From positions 1 to 62,748 of the forward strand of contig CAJTVQ010000022.1 in the NCBI GenBank assembly GCA_910579935.1: a DNA stretch of 62,748 nucleotides. The letters run 5' to 3'. The position numbers were made by a program, and so were the translations under genes. Below are positions 26,902 to 35,993 of this stretch, one piece after another. Below the pieces are notes generated by a model that searched no databases, was not told the DNA's origin, and was given only the letters and a program-made list of their open reading frames with translations. This DNA is from an uncultured Lachnospiraceae bacterium. Lineage in GTDB: Bacteria; Bacillota; Clostridia; Lachnospirales; Lachnospiraceae. How positions within the stretch are numbered: the first letter of the stretch is position 1; every line of letters begins with the position of its first letter.

Positions 26902-28842
26902 TTATGTAAATTCTTTGTACGTGAAACCGTCAAATTCCGCATACAGCTCCCGCTCTCCGGCATAGGCATACATTCCCGTCATGGCTCCCGTAAAGCGTTT
27001 ACCCATACGGATTCCCTCATCACAGAGATAATACACATGTTCCAGCTGCGCCGCCCTGGTTTCCTTTCCCCGCAGCCGGAACGTGAAAACCCTTTTCAGA
27101 TAATCCGTATCCACCTGAAATTCCAGTTCCTGCCCCGTTAATGCATCCTCCGCTTCAGACAGCGGGATTTCTTCATGGCAGATATCCTCCGTTCCGATAT
27201 GTTCCTTCACCTGAACAAAATAACCGGTTTCCCCTCTGCCTATAAAGAAACATACCCAGGTGTTCTCGTCATAATAACAGGTAAGTCCTGCCTCCTGCCC
27301 CTCTTCCAGTTCCGGTACCCGGAGAAGCGCCTTTGCCGCAAAACGGAACGAAGTCTGTCTCCTTAACAGAATATTCCTTGCTTCCACCTGCGCAAGCGGA
27401 TACCGGCTGCCCTTAATCCGGAAGGAACCGTCCTCCCGCAAACACACGCCGTCCGTTTCCGGCGCCCTGGGCGTTACCCATTCCATCGGCTGTTTGCCTG
27501 TCGTGCCGGGTGCAGCTTCCCCCTCGCTATTCCCTTCTTTCCACTCCGTCCATTCCGGCAGGTCCGGTTTCTTCTGCAATACGCTCGGCCCCTTTAACCC
27601 GTTTACCACGGGCCACCCGTCCGCCGTCCATGTGACAGGGTCCAGGGCCGTCTCCCGTCCGAGCATACTGTACCCGTCCCCGATCATCCTGCCGCAGAGA
27701 TAAACCATATACCATTCCCCGTTCTGCGTGCACACCGGTTTCCCATGCCCGCACCGCTGAATGCCCGCCTTTTCATCCATCTGCCGCATGATCGGATTAT
27801 AAGGACAGGGCTCGTAATCCCCCATCAATTCCCTGCTGCGCGCCACACTGATCCGGTGTCCCGGCCCTGTACCGCCCTCGGCAAGAAAGAGATAGTAATA
27901 ACCGTCCTTTTTTAACAGATGGGGTCCTTCCGGCGCCCGCTTCTGATGCCCGTAGTACAAGAGGCGCGCTTCCGAAATCTGCTTTTTGCAATCGCTGCTC
28001 AGTTCAAAAATCCTTGCTCCCCTGTTTAACAGCATATAATGTCTGCCGTCTTCATGAAAAATAGAAGGATCGATACCATCCTCATCAATGATGGCCGGTT
28101 CGCTGTAAGGGCCTTCCGGCTTATCGGAAGAAACCACGATCTGCTTCCGGTATACCGTTCCCGTATCATTCAGCCGGTAAGTCGCCGTAATATAGAATGT
28201 GCCGTTGTCATAGGAAATATCCGGCGCCCAATAACCTCTTCCACCTTCCAGTTCCTCCAATCCCGCCCACTCGGGATTCGTAATGGCATGGCCGATGATC
28301 TCCCAGTGTATCAAATCCCTGGAATGGGAAACAGGAATACAGGGAAAAAAGATAAACGACGAATTTACCATGTAATAATCCTCCCCTACCCTGACAATAG
28401 AAGGGTCCGGAAACATCCCCGTACGGATAGGATTATGATACATCTCTTCATAGGCCGCACCCACCCGCTCTTCATAATAAGCCAGTAAATCCGCATATCC
28501 GTTTTCCCACGCAATCTGATAAGGCGTCACCAGATTCCGGTCTCCGGCGGTGATATCCATTCCCACCTTTTCCACCAGATACCGGTTCAACTCCACATTA
28601 CCGGACATTGCCGCATAATGGAGAATCGTCCGGTTCTCCTCGTCCACTGTATTCATGCTGGCTCTGGAATACTCCACAACATACTTTACCAGCAGAAGAT
28701 TTCCCGTCTTTGCCGCATACAGACAAAGAGGAATCCCCTCCTTCGTCTTTTCATCGATCACCGGAGGATTTTCCACCAAAAGCCGCTTCACTTCTTTCAG
28801 ATTTCCCTTTTCCATCGCTTCCTGCAATTTCATATCCTGCAC
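26902..28842 (-). CDS. ankyrin-repeat / GH43 glycosidase fusion
   Basis: A 646-aa protein with three parts. Residues 1-125 form about three ankyrin repeats (repeated pattern ending in CLYAAKTGN, LHYAAMSGN, YQIAWENG). Residues about 136-440 are a five-bladed GH43 glycosidase with catalytic base Asp146 (MFPDPSIV), pKa-tuning Asp258 (DGIDPSIF) and acid Glu305 (APEGPHLL). The C-terminal 190 residues look like a beta-sandwich common in GH43 subfamilies. No signal peptide is present. Substrates are probably arabinose- or xylose-bearing side chains of pectin. Ankyrin repeats on a bacterial GH43 are unusual and suggest a scaffold or enzyme partner. The start may be the GTG at 28842 or the ATG at 28833. 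Confidence 0.88.
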   Translation of the reverse strand: MQDMKLQEAMEKGNLKEVKRLLVENPPVIDEKTKEGIPLCLYAAKTGNLLLVKYVVEYSRASMNTVDEENRTILHYAAMSGNVELNRYLVEKVGMDITAGDRNLVTPYQIAWENGYADLLAYYEERVGAAYEEMYHNPIRTGMFPDPSIVRVGEDYYMVNSSFIFFPCIPVSHSRDLIHWEIIGHAITNPEWAGLEELEGGRGYWAPDISYDNGTFYITATYRLNDTGTVYRKQIVVSSDKPEGPYSEPAIIDEDGIDPSIFHEDGRHYMLLNRGARIFELSSDCKKQISEARLLYYGHQKRAPEGPHLLKKDGYYYLFLAEGGTGPGHRISVARSRELMGDYEPCPYNPIMRQMDEKAGIQRCGHGKPVCTQNGEWYMVYLCGRMIGDGYSMLGRETALDPVTWTADGWPVVNGLKGPSVLQKKPDLPEWTEWKEGNSEGEAAPGTTGKQPMEWVTPRAPETDGVCLREDGSFRIKGSRYPLAQVEARNILLRRQTSFRFAAKALLRVPELEEGQEAGLTCYYDENTWVCFFIGRGETGYFVQVKEHIGTEDICHEEIPLSEAEDALTGQELEFQVDTDYLKRVFTFRLRGKETRAAQLEHVYYLCDEGIRMGKRFTGAMTGMYAYAGERELYAEFDGFTYKEFT

Positions 28843-28882
28843 CTGCCTTCTTTTTTCTTATTTATAAAAATGGCTCAGGACA

Positions 28883-29569
28883 TCAATCCCAAGCCACTAA
28901 TAAATCACTGTATATACCGCCTAATTCTTTCAGTCCTCTTGCTATACAGCCACCATATACCACCGCACCCAGATACTTCAGATGCGTATTATCCTCAAGC
29001 CCTTCCATGTGATAAGGATATACTCCTTCCGGCAGATGCATATACCATTCTTTCGTCTTCTCTGCACCCGCCTTTTCCATTTCCGCGCGGCTCATACTAT
29101 ATAAATCGATATAAGGTACATTCAGTTTTTCTGCAGTCCGCTTTACGGCTTCCACATAGTCGCCGTGTTCCCCGGCGCCCAAATGATGTTCATCCACAAA
29201 GCATCTTCGTTCCAACGGCGTGATAAGTACCGGCCAGGCCTTCTTATCCCGTGCTGCATTCACGAATTTTTCCAGATTCTCCATGTATGCTCCGAAAGGC
29301 TCCGTATACCGTTCGGGGTCCGCCTTCTTTTCATCGTTGTGCCCGAACTGGATAAATAGAAAATCCCCTTCCGAAATGCGGTCATAAATGACCGATAATC
29401 TGGATTCATCAATAAAGCTCTTGGTACTCCTGCCGTTCTTCGCATAATTCTCGACTGCCACTTCCGGCTTCAGGAACAGGTGGAACACCTGCCCAATGCC
29501 GGTCTGCGGAAAAGTCGTAATGTCATTATACTGTACGGTAGAGTCACCGGCCCAAAAAACTGCTGCCAT
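28883..29569 (-). CDS. CE12-type rhamnogalacturonan acetylesterase (SGNH)
   Basis: A 228-aa SGNH/GDSL hydrolase. The nucleophile Ser10 lies in the first block (FWAGDSTVQ), the oxyanion Asn in FGHNDEK, and the catalytic Asp/His in EDNTHLKYLGA. These match CE12 rhamnogalacturonan acetylesterases such as YesT. It removes acetyl groups from pectin-derived oligomers to open them to the glycosidases nearby. There is no signal peptide, so it works inside the cell. It is 56 bases downstream of the second permease gene. Confidence 0.9.
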   Translation of the reverse strand: MAAVFWAGDSTVQYNDITTFPQTGIGQVFHLFLKPEVAVENYAKNGRSTKSFIDESRLSVIYDRISEGDFLFIQFGHNDEKKADPERYTEPFGAYMENLEKFVNAARDKKAWPVLITPLERRCFVDEHHLGAGEHGDYVEAVKRTAEKLNVPYIDLYSMSRAEMEKAGAEKTKEWYMHLPEGVYPYHMEGLEDNTHLKYLGAVVYGGCIARGLKELGGIYSDLLVAWD

Positions 29570-29625
29570 ATTCTCTCCCCCGTCTGTATGTTTTTATTTC
29601 TGTCTGCCATTTCAGTTCTTATTTC

Positions 29626-30468
29626 TTATTCTTTTACGGCTCCGATATTTACACCTTTTACAAAGTACTTCTGCAGGAACGGATACAATATCATGAACGG
29701 CAGGATAGCCGCTATGATACCTGCATTGTACAGCGTCGTCTGCGAAACCTTATACCCGGTGATCGGCGTATCGCCGTCCATGATCATATTTCTCAGCTTA
29801 TACTGGAAGTTAACCTGATCCGGATCGGTTATGTAAATCTTAACGGTAGAATAATCATTCCATACCGTAACGGCAAACATCAGACCGATGGAAGCCAGCG
29901 CCGCCTTGGAAAGCGGAAGTACGATCTTGAAAAAGATACCCATCGGGGTACATCCGTCAATCTTAGCCGCCTCATAAAGGCTTCCCGGAATTCCTTCAAA
30001 GAAGTTCTTCATAAGTACGAAATTATACACATTCACACCATGCTTGAACACCAGAATCCACATATTGTTTACCAAATGCAATTGTTTCATAACCAAATAT
30101 TCAGGAATCATACCGCCGGAGAAGATCATCGTAAATAACAATACGAATGCAAAGAAATTACGTCCCGGTAAAGTTTCCTGCGCCAGCACATAACCGGCCA
30201 GTGTGGAAAGCACCAAACCAAGCAGCGTTCCCAAAACCGTTGTTACGACGGAATTCACAAAAGGCTGATACAACTGCTGTGTCCCGATGATCGTTCTGTA
30301 ACCGTCAAGTGTAAACTTATTCGGCCAAAGCTGGAACTGATATACGCCTACCGCATTCAGGGAGTCTACCAATACCTTCCAGATAGGAACCAGAACAAGC
30401 AGCCCTATCAGGATAAATACAATATAATTGACCAGATCAAATGTCCTTATTTTCTTTTTTGGCTTCAT
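29626..30468 (-). CDS. carbohydrate ABC permease (LplC/YtcP-like)
   Basis: A 280-aa inner-membrane permease with six helices and the EAA loop (EGIPGSLYEAAKIDGCTPMGIFFKIVLPLSK) that docks with the ATPase. It belongs to the CUT1 sugar transporter family, close to the LplC/YtcP group used for uronide oligosaccharides. The gene is 12 bases downstream of the first permease gene. Together with the lipoprotein at 31683-33353 it should import pectin oligomers. No ATPase gene is in the locus; a shared MsmK/MsmX-type ATPase elsewhere is expected. Confidence 0.93.
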   Translation of the reverse strand: MKPKKKIRTFDLVNYIVFILIGLLVLVPIWKVLVDSLNAVGVYQFQLWPNKFTLDGYRTIIGTQQLYQPFVNSVVTTVLGTLLGLVLSTLAGYVLAQETLPGRNFFAFVLLFTMIFSGGMIPEYLVMKQLHLVNNMWILVFKHGVNVYNFVLMKNFFEGIPGSLYEAAKIDGCTPMGIFFKIVLPLSKAALASIGLMFAVTVWNDYSTVKIYITDPDQVNFQYKLRNMIMDGDTPITGYKVSQTTLYNAGIIAAILPFMILYPFLQKYFVKGVNIGAVKE

Positions 30469-30480
30469 TTTCCTACCTCC

Positions 30481-31446
30481 CTATACAATACCACGGCCAC
30501 GGGTCTTCTTGCTTAATTCATTACAGATCAGTACCAGCGCACCGCCAACCAGTGATTTGAACAGACCGACCGCTGTAGAGTAACCGTAGTTCGGCAGCGC
30601 GATAGCGAATGTCTGTCGGTAAATATATGTGGAAATAACATCGGATACATCGTATACTGCGTTATTGTAAAGGACGAATACCGATTCAAACATATTCATA
30701 ACCTTTGCCAGATTCAGAATCAACACGGTTATAATCGTGTTGCTCAAAGCCGGAAATGTGACATAACGAATCTTCTGCATACGGGATGCACCGTCGATAT
30801 CCGCTGCCTCATATAATTCCGGATTAATTCCGGAAAGTGTTGCCAGGAATATAATGGTTCCCCAGCCGGTCTCTTTCCAAATGTTAATTACATAGAAAAT
30901 CGGTCTCCACCACTTGGAATCCGCCAGGAAGTAAATGCCTGACTGTTCCTGCGCAATAAAGCCCAGATCTTTCAGCCAGCCGTTTACCATACCTGTACTG
31001 GAAGGAGAAAGCAGCAAACTGAAAATAGATGCAACTACCGCCCATGACATAAAGTGAGGCAGATAAATAACTGTCTGTAACGTCTTCTTTGCAAAAAGAT
31101 TTCCCATCTCATTCAGGAAAATCGACACGATTACTGCCGTAAAGGTAGTAATGATCAATTTCATGATACTCAGTTCCAATGTATTCTTAAACGACGTCCA
31201 AAAAGCTGCCGTGGAAAACATTTTTGTAAAATGGTCCAATCCAACCCAGGTCGGCTGTCCGACAGGTTTATAATCATAAAATGCATACCGGATACCAAGC
31301 ATCGGCCAGTAATTCATGATGATAACAAATATAAATACCGGCAGAAACATTAAATAATATCCCCGGTTATTCCATATACGCAACCCCAACGGCTTCTCGC
31401 GCACTACTACGCCCGTAGACGTTACTACCTGCTTATCTTTTTTCAT
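30481..31446 (-). CDS. carbohydrate ABC permease (LplB/YteP-like)
   Basis: A 321-aa six-helix permease with an EAA loop (INPELYEAADIDGASRMQKIRYVTFPAL). The long N-terminal extension (TSTGVVVREKPLGLRIWNNRGYY) and the motif MNYWPMLGIRYAFYDYKP are characteristic of the LplB/YteP group. It pairs with the permease encoded 12 bases downstream and the solute-binding lipoprotein upstream. A 236-base gap containing a hairpin separates it from the lipoprotein gene. Confidence 0.93.
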   Translation of the reverse strand: MKKDKQVVTSTGVVVREKPLGLRIWNNRGYYLMFLPVFIFVIIMNYWPMLGIRYAFYDYKPVGQPTWVGLDHFTKMFSTAAFWTSFKNTLELSIMKLIITTFTAVIVSIFLNEMGNLFAKKTLQTVIYLPHFMSWAVVASIFSLLLSPSSTGMVNGWLKDLGFIAQEQSGIYFLADSKWWRPIFYVINIWKETGWGTIIFLATLSGINPELYEAADIDGASRMQKIRYVTFPALSNTIITVLILNLAKVMNMFESVFVLYNNAVYDVSDVISTYIYRQTFAIALPNYGYSTAVGLFKSLVGGALVLICNELSKKTRGRGIV

Positions 31447-31602
31447 ACCGTTCTCTTCCTTTCTGATGCCTTATACATTATCCCCATTCTTTTCTGCCGC
31501 CGGAATAACAGGGCGGCCGAAACTACCGTCTTTTCCGTCAGGAAACAATAGATTATATATTTTTTATAATCTTTATTGTTTCTTAATGATTTTGATTTAA
31601 CA

Positions 31603-31632
31603 ATAGCTGCCCTGCTGTGGCAGGACAGCTAT
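31603..31632 (-). terminator. intra-operon hairpin after binding-protein gene
   Basis: On the minus strand ATAGCTGTCCTGC and GCAGGGCAGCTAT form a stem with a CACA loop and one G-T pair. It sits between the solute-binding gene and the permeases. Such structures usually cause partial termination or protect the upstream mRNA, allowing more binding protein than permease. The T content after it is low. Confidence 0.6.
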
Positions 31633-31682
31633 CACATAAGAATCCGTATCTTACGTTCCGATCAGATTCTGATTTTTATTTT

Positions 31683-33353
31683 TTACTGTGCAGCATTCAT
31701 TTCGCTTAAACACTGGTCGATAATGCTTCCAACTGTAGCTACATAATTTTCCATAGCCGCATCTACATCACCGCCGTTTACCACTACTTCCGTAATAACT
31801 GCAAGCTGGGCATCGTAAATCGTACCTGTCTCATTTGTATAAGTCTCGGATGAAGGAGCCGGAGGAGCATCTACACAGTTCTCTGTAAAGAACTTATTAC
31901 CTGCTGCTGCAAGTTCGGTTGTGTCTGAATATCCGTTAGTAAGCTCACATACTACCAATGCAGGATCAATGTAGTTCTTCTTCCATACGGTGTTAGGGTC
32001 ATTCGGTGAAGGTTTTAAGTGGAATACACCTTCTTCATACTCATAAACTTTTTCGCTGTCCGTTCCGGGATTGGTTGTGAAAGTTTCAGCCTTTGTAGAC
32101 CAGTGCACATCTTCCGCACCATAGGTCCAAAGTGTCTGAACCACATCGCCATCCATCATGGTTTCGATCAACGCATCGAAGATAGCCTGCTCACGGGCAT
32201 TGTCGCCGTCGCCGTCATCAATGATAACCCATACAGGAGCTTCCCTATTTAAGTACTTGCCAACTTCTGCGATAGGCGGAAGCTGTACCAGTTCAGGATC
32301 CACTTCGTTCTTAATAAAGAAATCTGTCAACGATTGATACCATGTACCAGCCCAGTATGTGAACACGCCTGCGGAACCCTTCTGGTCATTGGAGAACCAT
32401 TTCTCACGGGCAATCTTTGTAGAAGCCGTAAGGGATTCAGGATCGATAGCGCCGTCCTTGTATGCCTGCTGTAATCTTAACAGGGCTGCTTTCGTAGCGT
32501 CCGTCTGGAATCCGTCGATCCATGTGCCGTTTGCATCCTGCGTGATAGCCGGATAAGCATCCTGCCAGAACTCCGGAAGATAGTTGATGTAAGGAGCTTC
32601 ATTTCCCATGAAACCTGCCGCTACAACACCATATGTATCACCGTTTGTTCCGTTTCCGTCCGGATCTTCATTGTGGAACTTAAGAAGCATATTATAATAA
32701 TCATCATAAGTCTTAATATCGTTGATATCAAGTCCTACCGCATCCAGCCATGCTTTCTTTACATATGTAACACATCCGTTACCATAAGCGGAAGCAAAAC
32801 CGTAAAGTCTTCCCTGGCTGTCTTTCAAATTCTCATTGATGGAAGGAAGGAGCATTCTGCTCTGGAATTCTGCATTTTCATAGGCATCTGCCATATCCCA
32901 CAAAAGCCCTGTCGGTGCATACTGCTTAAACATTTCTGCACTCATGATCATTGCATCCGGGTAATCGCCGCCTGCAAACAGACGTCCTACCGCATCGGTA
33001 TAACCGGAGTGGTCTAACTGCTGAATCACCAAGTCGATCGGATGACCGAGTTTCTCACTAACCGCCGCTTCCCACTGTGCTTCAAAATCTGCCTGACCAT
33101 TGTCAACACTTGCTGTAACTGTACCGTTTACCACAACGGTCAATGTGTCAAGCTGGTATGAACCTGTTTCTGCAGGAGCTTCTGCTGCTGAATCTCCTGT
33201 GGAAGCTTCCGTATTGTCTGCGGGAGCTTCTGCTGCCGTGTTACTGTTGCTGTCTGCCGCCGGTGTCTCTGCTGCTGAGTCGCCGCCGCCACATGCTGCC
33301 AGTGACGCTACCATAGTAGCCGTCAAAAGCAAGGATACTACTTTCTTTTTCAT
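31683..33353 (-). CDS. extracellular sugar-binding lipoprotein
   Basis: A 556-aa solute-binding protein of an LplA/YtcQ-like ABC importer. The signal peptide ends in a lipobox (SLAACGGG, Cys21 lipidated). An Ala/Ser/Glu-rich linker follows (about 22-68), then the two-lobed binding domain with typical segments (GDYPDAMIMSAEMFKQYAPTG, GRLYGFASAYGNG). It would capture pectin oligosaccharides on the outer face of the membrane. It is the first gene of the pectin locus and has its own promoter with two palindromic operator-like sites. Confidence 0.93.
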   Translation of the reverse strand: MKKKVVSLLLTATMVASLAACGGGDSAAETPAADSNSNTAAEAPADNTEASTGDSAAEAPAETGSYQLDTLTVVVNGTVTASVDNGQADFEAQWEAAVSEKLGHPIDLVIQQLDHSGYTDAVGRLFAGGDYPDAMIMSAEMFKQYAPTGLLWDMADAYENAEFQSRMLLPSINENLKDSQGRLYGFASAYGNGCVTYVKKAWLDAVGLDINDIKTYDDYYNMLLKFHNEDPDGNGTNGDTYGVVAAGFMGNEAPYINYLPEFWQDAYPAITQDANGTWIDGFQTDATKAALLRLQQAYKDGAIDPESLTASTKIAREKWFSNDQKGSAGVFTYWAGTWYQSLTDFFIKNEVDPELVQLPPIAEVGKYLNREAPVWVIIDDGDGDNAREQAIFDALIETMMDGDVVQTLWTYGAEDVHWSTKAETFTTNPGTDSEKVYEYEEGVFHLKPSPNDPNTVWKKNYIDPALVVCELTNGYSDTTELAAAGNKFFTENCVDAPPAPSSETYTNETGTIYDAQLAVITEVVVNGGDVDAAMENYVATVGSIIDQCLSEMNAAQ

Positions 33354-33392
33354 ATAGACCTCCTTATACTTTAGTTACTTTGATTTTTAAGA

Positions 33393-33406
33393 TGTAAGCC
33401 CTTTCA
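33393..33406 (-). promoter_or_regulatory. LacI/CcpA-like operator near +1
   Basis: TGTAAGCCCTTTCA is close to the catabolite-responsive element pattern (TGWAAnCGnTnWCA), differing at the central CG. It lies just downstream of the predicted -10 box of the pectin operon, where binding would block transcription. Confidence 0.45.
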
Positions 33407-33418
33407 CATCTTATTTGT

Positions 33419-33448
33419 ATAATAACACATAAATGTATATTTTGTAAA
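33419..33448 (-). promoter_or_regulatory. promoter of the pectin uptake operon
   Basis: On the minus strand TTTACA (33443-33448) and TATTAT (33419-33424) are 18 bases apart, about 65 bases before the lipoprotein start. The surrounding sequence is AT-rich. It is a plausible vegetative promoter. Confidence 0.55.
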
Positions 33449-33523
33449 GAATAATCTTTTTTATTTTTATTTTTTTCGTAAAGATGCACAATTATTCATA
33501 TTCTTTCTTATACATCTTGCCAG

Positions 33524-33537
33524 TGTAAGTGCTTACA
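33524..33537 (-). promoter_or_regulatory. second LacI/CcpA-like palindrome upstream
   Basis: TGTAAG-TG-CTTACA is a palindrome with perfect 6-base arms and again resembles a cre/LacI-type site. It lies 131 bases from the promoter-proximal site at 33393-33406. Two sites with the shared pattern TGTAAG..CTT.CA could allow DNA looping by a LacI-family regulator. Confidence 0.5.
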
Positions 33538-33556
33538 TCTCTTTTGCTGACAATGG

Positions 33557-35746
33557 TTAAATTTTAAATACCGATATCTCCCCCTTCAATTCTTTCATGT
33601 TATTCCCCAGCGTATCTGCCGTACGGTCCAGTTCTTCCACATTTTTCAGCAGCTGGTCTGCAATCTCGCGTACCACTTCCGCACCGTTCGCCGTTTCTTC
33701 AATAATACCGGAAATATTCTTCACCGCCTGCACCGCATCGTTACGTTCCCCGTCGGCCCTCCTCGTGCTTTCCATGATTCCTTTCAGTCCTTCGATCAAA
33801 AGGCTCATCTGCTGCTGCATACCGCCGAACACCTTCACCACTTCCTCTACTGCCTTCGCCTGCTGCATGGCGATGGACTGTGCCTGATTTGCACTGTTTA
33901 CACTGTCAATGGTCTGTGTACTGATATTCGTTACATTGATACGGATTTCTCCTGCCGCTTTGGCGGAATCGTCTGCCAGCTTGCGGATTTCTTCCGCCAC
34001 CACTGCAAATCCCCTTCCGGCTTCTCCTGCCCTTGCCGCTTCGATCGATGCGTTCAGGGACAGCAGATTGGTCTGCTCCGAGATCTCGGTAATGGTCTCC
34101 ACAAACGTATTAATGATCCCGGATTCTTTTTTCAGGGATTCGATGTTTTCGCTTACCTCACACGTAATGCGGGTGGACTCTTCCGTCCTGTCCCCCAGCG
34201 CTTTCACAATGTCCATGCCCGCGTTGATCATGCCCTCGGTCTTCTCCACCAGCGTCTCCACTTCCTCCACGAATCTGCCGATCTCCTTTATCTCCTCGGA
34301 AAGCACATCCGTCCGGTATACGCACTCCTGTGCATGTTCGGACTGTCTGCCGATACCCTCGTTGATGTCGCTGATTGCCTGCGTGATTTCCTCCGAGTAT
34401 TTGTTTATGACATCGGATACCTGCTCCACCTCCGACGCGGATTCTTCCAGCTGCCCGGTGGCATGGGTTACTTTGTTCACCAGTTTTTTCGTATTTACAA
34501 TCATATTGGTCGCAGACCCGGCCAGCGTCTGGAATTCATCACGCCCCTTCGCCCGGACCTGTACGGTCAGATCTCCTTTCGCCACCTCGCCGAATTTTCC
34601 GGATATATGCTTCATGTTTTTCTGTATGCCAACCACGATGCTGACTCCTATGATCAATACGATGATGCACGCCAGCGCCGTCAGCCATATCGTCATGACT
34701 TTAATCTCTTCCGCCTGGCTGGTGATCACCTTCATCGGTACAAGCGCGCACACGGTCACATTGGTTTTCCCGCTCCGGCTGTAAATGAACAGATTGTCTT
34801 CCCCGTTATAAGCCACTTCCACGTAACCGCTCAGGTTGTCCCCGCTAATGGCCCGGAAAAAATCCTGTTCGGAAAATACGGCTTCCGTACTGTTTTCCAC
34901 ATTGCCGGAAAGCACTTCCCTTCCGTTTTCGGTCACTACGCCGATGATACTGCCATCTCCCAGATCCAGCTGGTCAAGAAATGTTTTTATTTCCGACTCC
35001 TTCACATCGATCACGATACAGCCGTTACTGGATTTGGACAAAATTTCATAAGAAAGAATATAATCCTTATCCTTATTTTTGATCTCCAATGCGGTATCCA
35101 GCAGCGGATGACTGTCAATCCATTTGATGATCCCCCGCGCTCCCGAAGAAACCGCCTCCCTGTATTCCGTATAAATGCCTTTTGCCCCGTTTTCTTCCAT
35201 CGTTGTCAGCATACTGATGTTTTCTTTTGTAATGACATGTATGTTGCAGATGAAGGGATTGGAAGTCTTGGAAGAGATCAGATCCGCCTTGATATTATTC
35301 ACAACTTCCATTTTAGCCGCCGGGTCACTTTCCAAAGTCCCCTGCAGATATTTTCCAACATCCGCATCAAATGCATATTTCATGCCTTCCGCTTCGATAA
35401 AAGTAGTGACCATATCAATGTATTCCCGCACCATATCGATGGTCTGGACGGTGGATTCCCGGAATTTAGCGCTCATACCGTCTGCCGATTTACGGTATGC
35501 GGACACCCCTACCACGATCATGAAAAGCAGGGGCACCATAAAACAGACCACTATTTTATTACGGATTCCGAAAATCATCCACGGGGCTTTTACCGGTCCG
35601 TCCTTACTGCCGGACGGGGATGACGCTTCCGTACCTTCTTTTATGCGCTTTATCTTCCCAGCCTGCACCGGCTGTTCCGCTCTTTTCGCTTTTTTAGCCG
35701 TCTGCTTATCCTGTCCTTCTTTGCTCTTTTTCATACTCCCTGCCAT
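33557..35746 (-). CDS. methyl-accepting chemotaxis protein
   Basis: A 729-aa chemoreceptor. An unusually long, Lys-rich cytoplasmic N-terminal tail (about 1-58) precedes helix 1 (about 62-84). A large extracellular sensor of about 260 residues, dCache-like in size, follows, then helix 2 (about 350-375) and HAMP. The long signalling coiled coil has the conserved tip EISEQTNLLSLNASIEAARA, followed by GRGFAVVAEEIRKLADDS. It should signal to CheA/CheW to steer movement. Its position just upstream of the pectin uptake operon in the same direction suggests it senses a related sugar, but no direct evidence exists. AGGAGG is 5 bases before the ATG. Confidence 0.93.
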   Translation of the reverse strand: MAGSMKKSKEGQDKQTAKKAKRAEQPVQAGKIKRIKEGTEASSPSGSKDGPVKAPWMIFGIRNKIVVCFMVPLLFMIVVGVSAYRKSADGMSAKFRESTVQTIDMVREYIDMVTTFIEAEGMKYAFDADVGKYLQGTLESDPAAKMEVVNNIKADLISSKTSNPFICNIHVITKENISMLTTMEENGAKGIYTEYREAVSSGARGIIKWIDSHPLLDTALEIKNKDKDYILSYEILSKSSNGCIVIDVKESEIKTFLDQLDLGDGSIIGVVTENGREVLSGNVENSTEAVFSEQDFFRAISGDNLSGYVEVAYNGEDNLFIYSRSGKTNVTVCALVPMKVITSQAEEIKVMTIWLTALACIIVLIIGVSIVVGIQKNMKHISGKFGEVAKGDLTVQVRAKGRDEFQTLAGSATNMIVNTKKLVNKVTHATGQLEESASEVEQVSDVINKYSEEITQAISDINEGIGRQSEHAQECVYRTDVLSEEIKEIGRFVEEVETLVEKTEGMINAGMDIVKALGDRTEESTRITCEVSENIESLKKESGIINTFVETITEISEQTNLLSLNASIEAARAGEAGRGFAVVAEEIRKLADDSAKAAGEIRINVTNISTQTIDSVNSANQAQSIAMQQAKAVEEVVKVFGGMQQQMSLLIEGLKGIMESTRRADGERNDAVQAVKNISGIIEETANGAEVVREIADQLLKNVEELDRTADTLGNNMKELKGEISVFKI

Positions 35747-35993
35747 CTTATGCCTCCTACTATCCTGTTATCCACTTGCAGATTCTATTTACTTATTATA
35801 CAATATTTTTAAAACTTTTACCTTTTTCAATTTTAAGTTGTCAATAATTACTATAAAATTCTTTTTTCGGATTGTATTCTTGTAAATATTGTCCATTTTA
35901 ATCTGCCATTAACCGGCAGATTGGAAAAATCCGTTATAAAGAATTCATGCAAAGAACAAATTCGGCAAAATACAAAAACAGCGAGGTATCATT

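Noticed and set aside
34334..35623. Plus-strand ORF of 429 codons
   Set aside because: It lies wholly antisense to the chemoreceptor gene, has a His/Phe/Arg-rich composition typical of a shadow frame, and no ribosome site.
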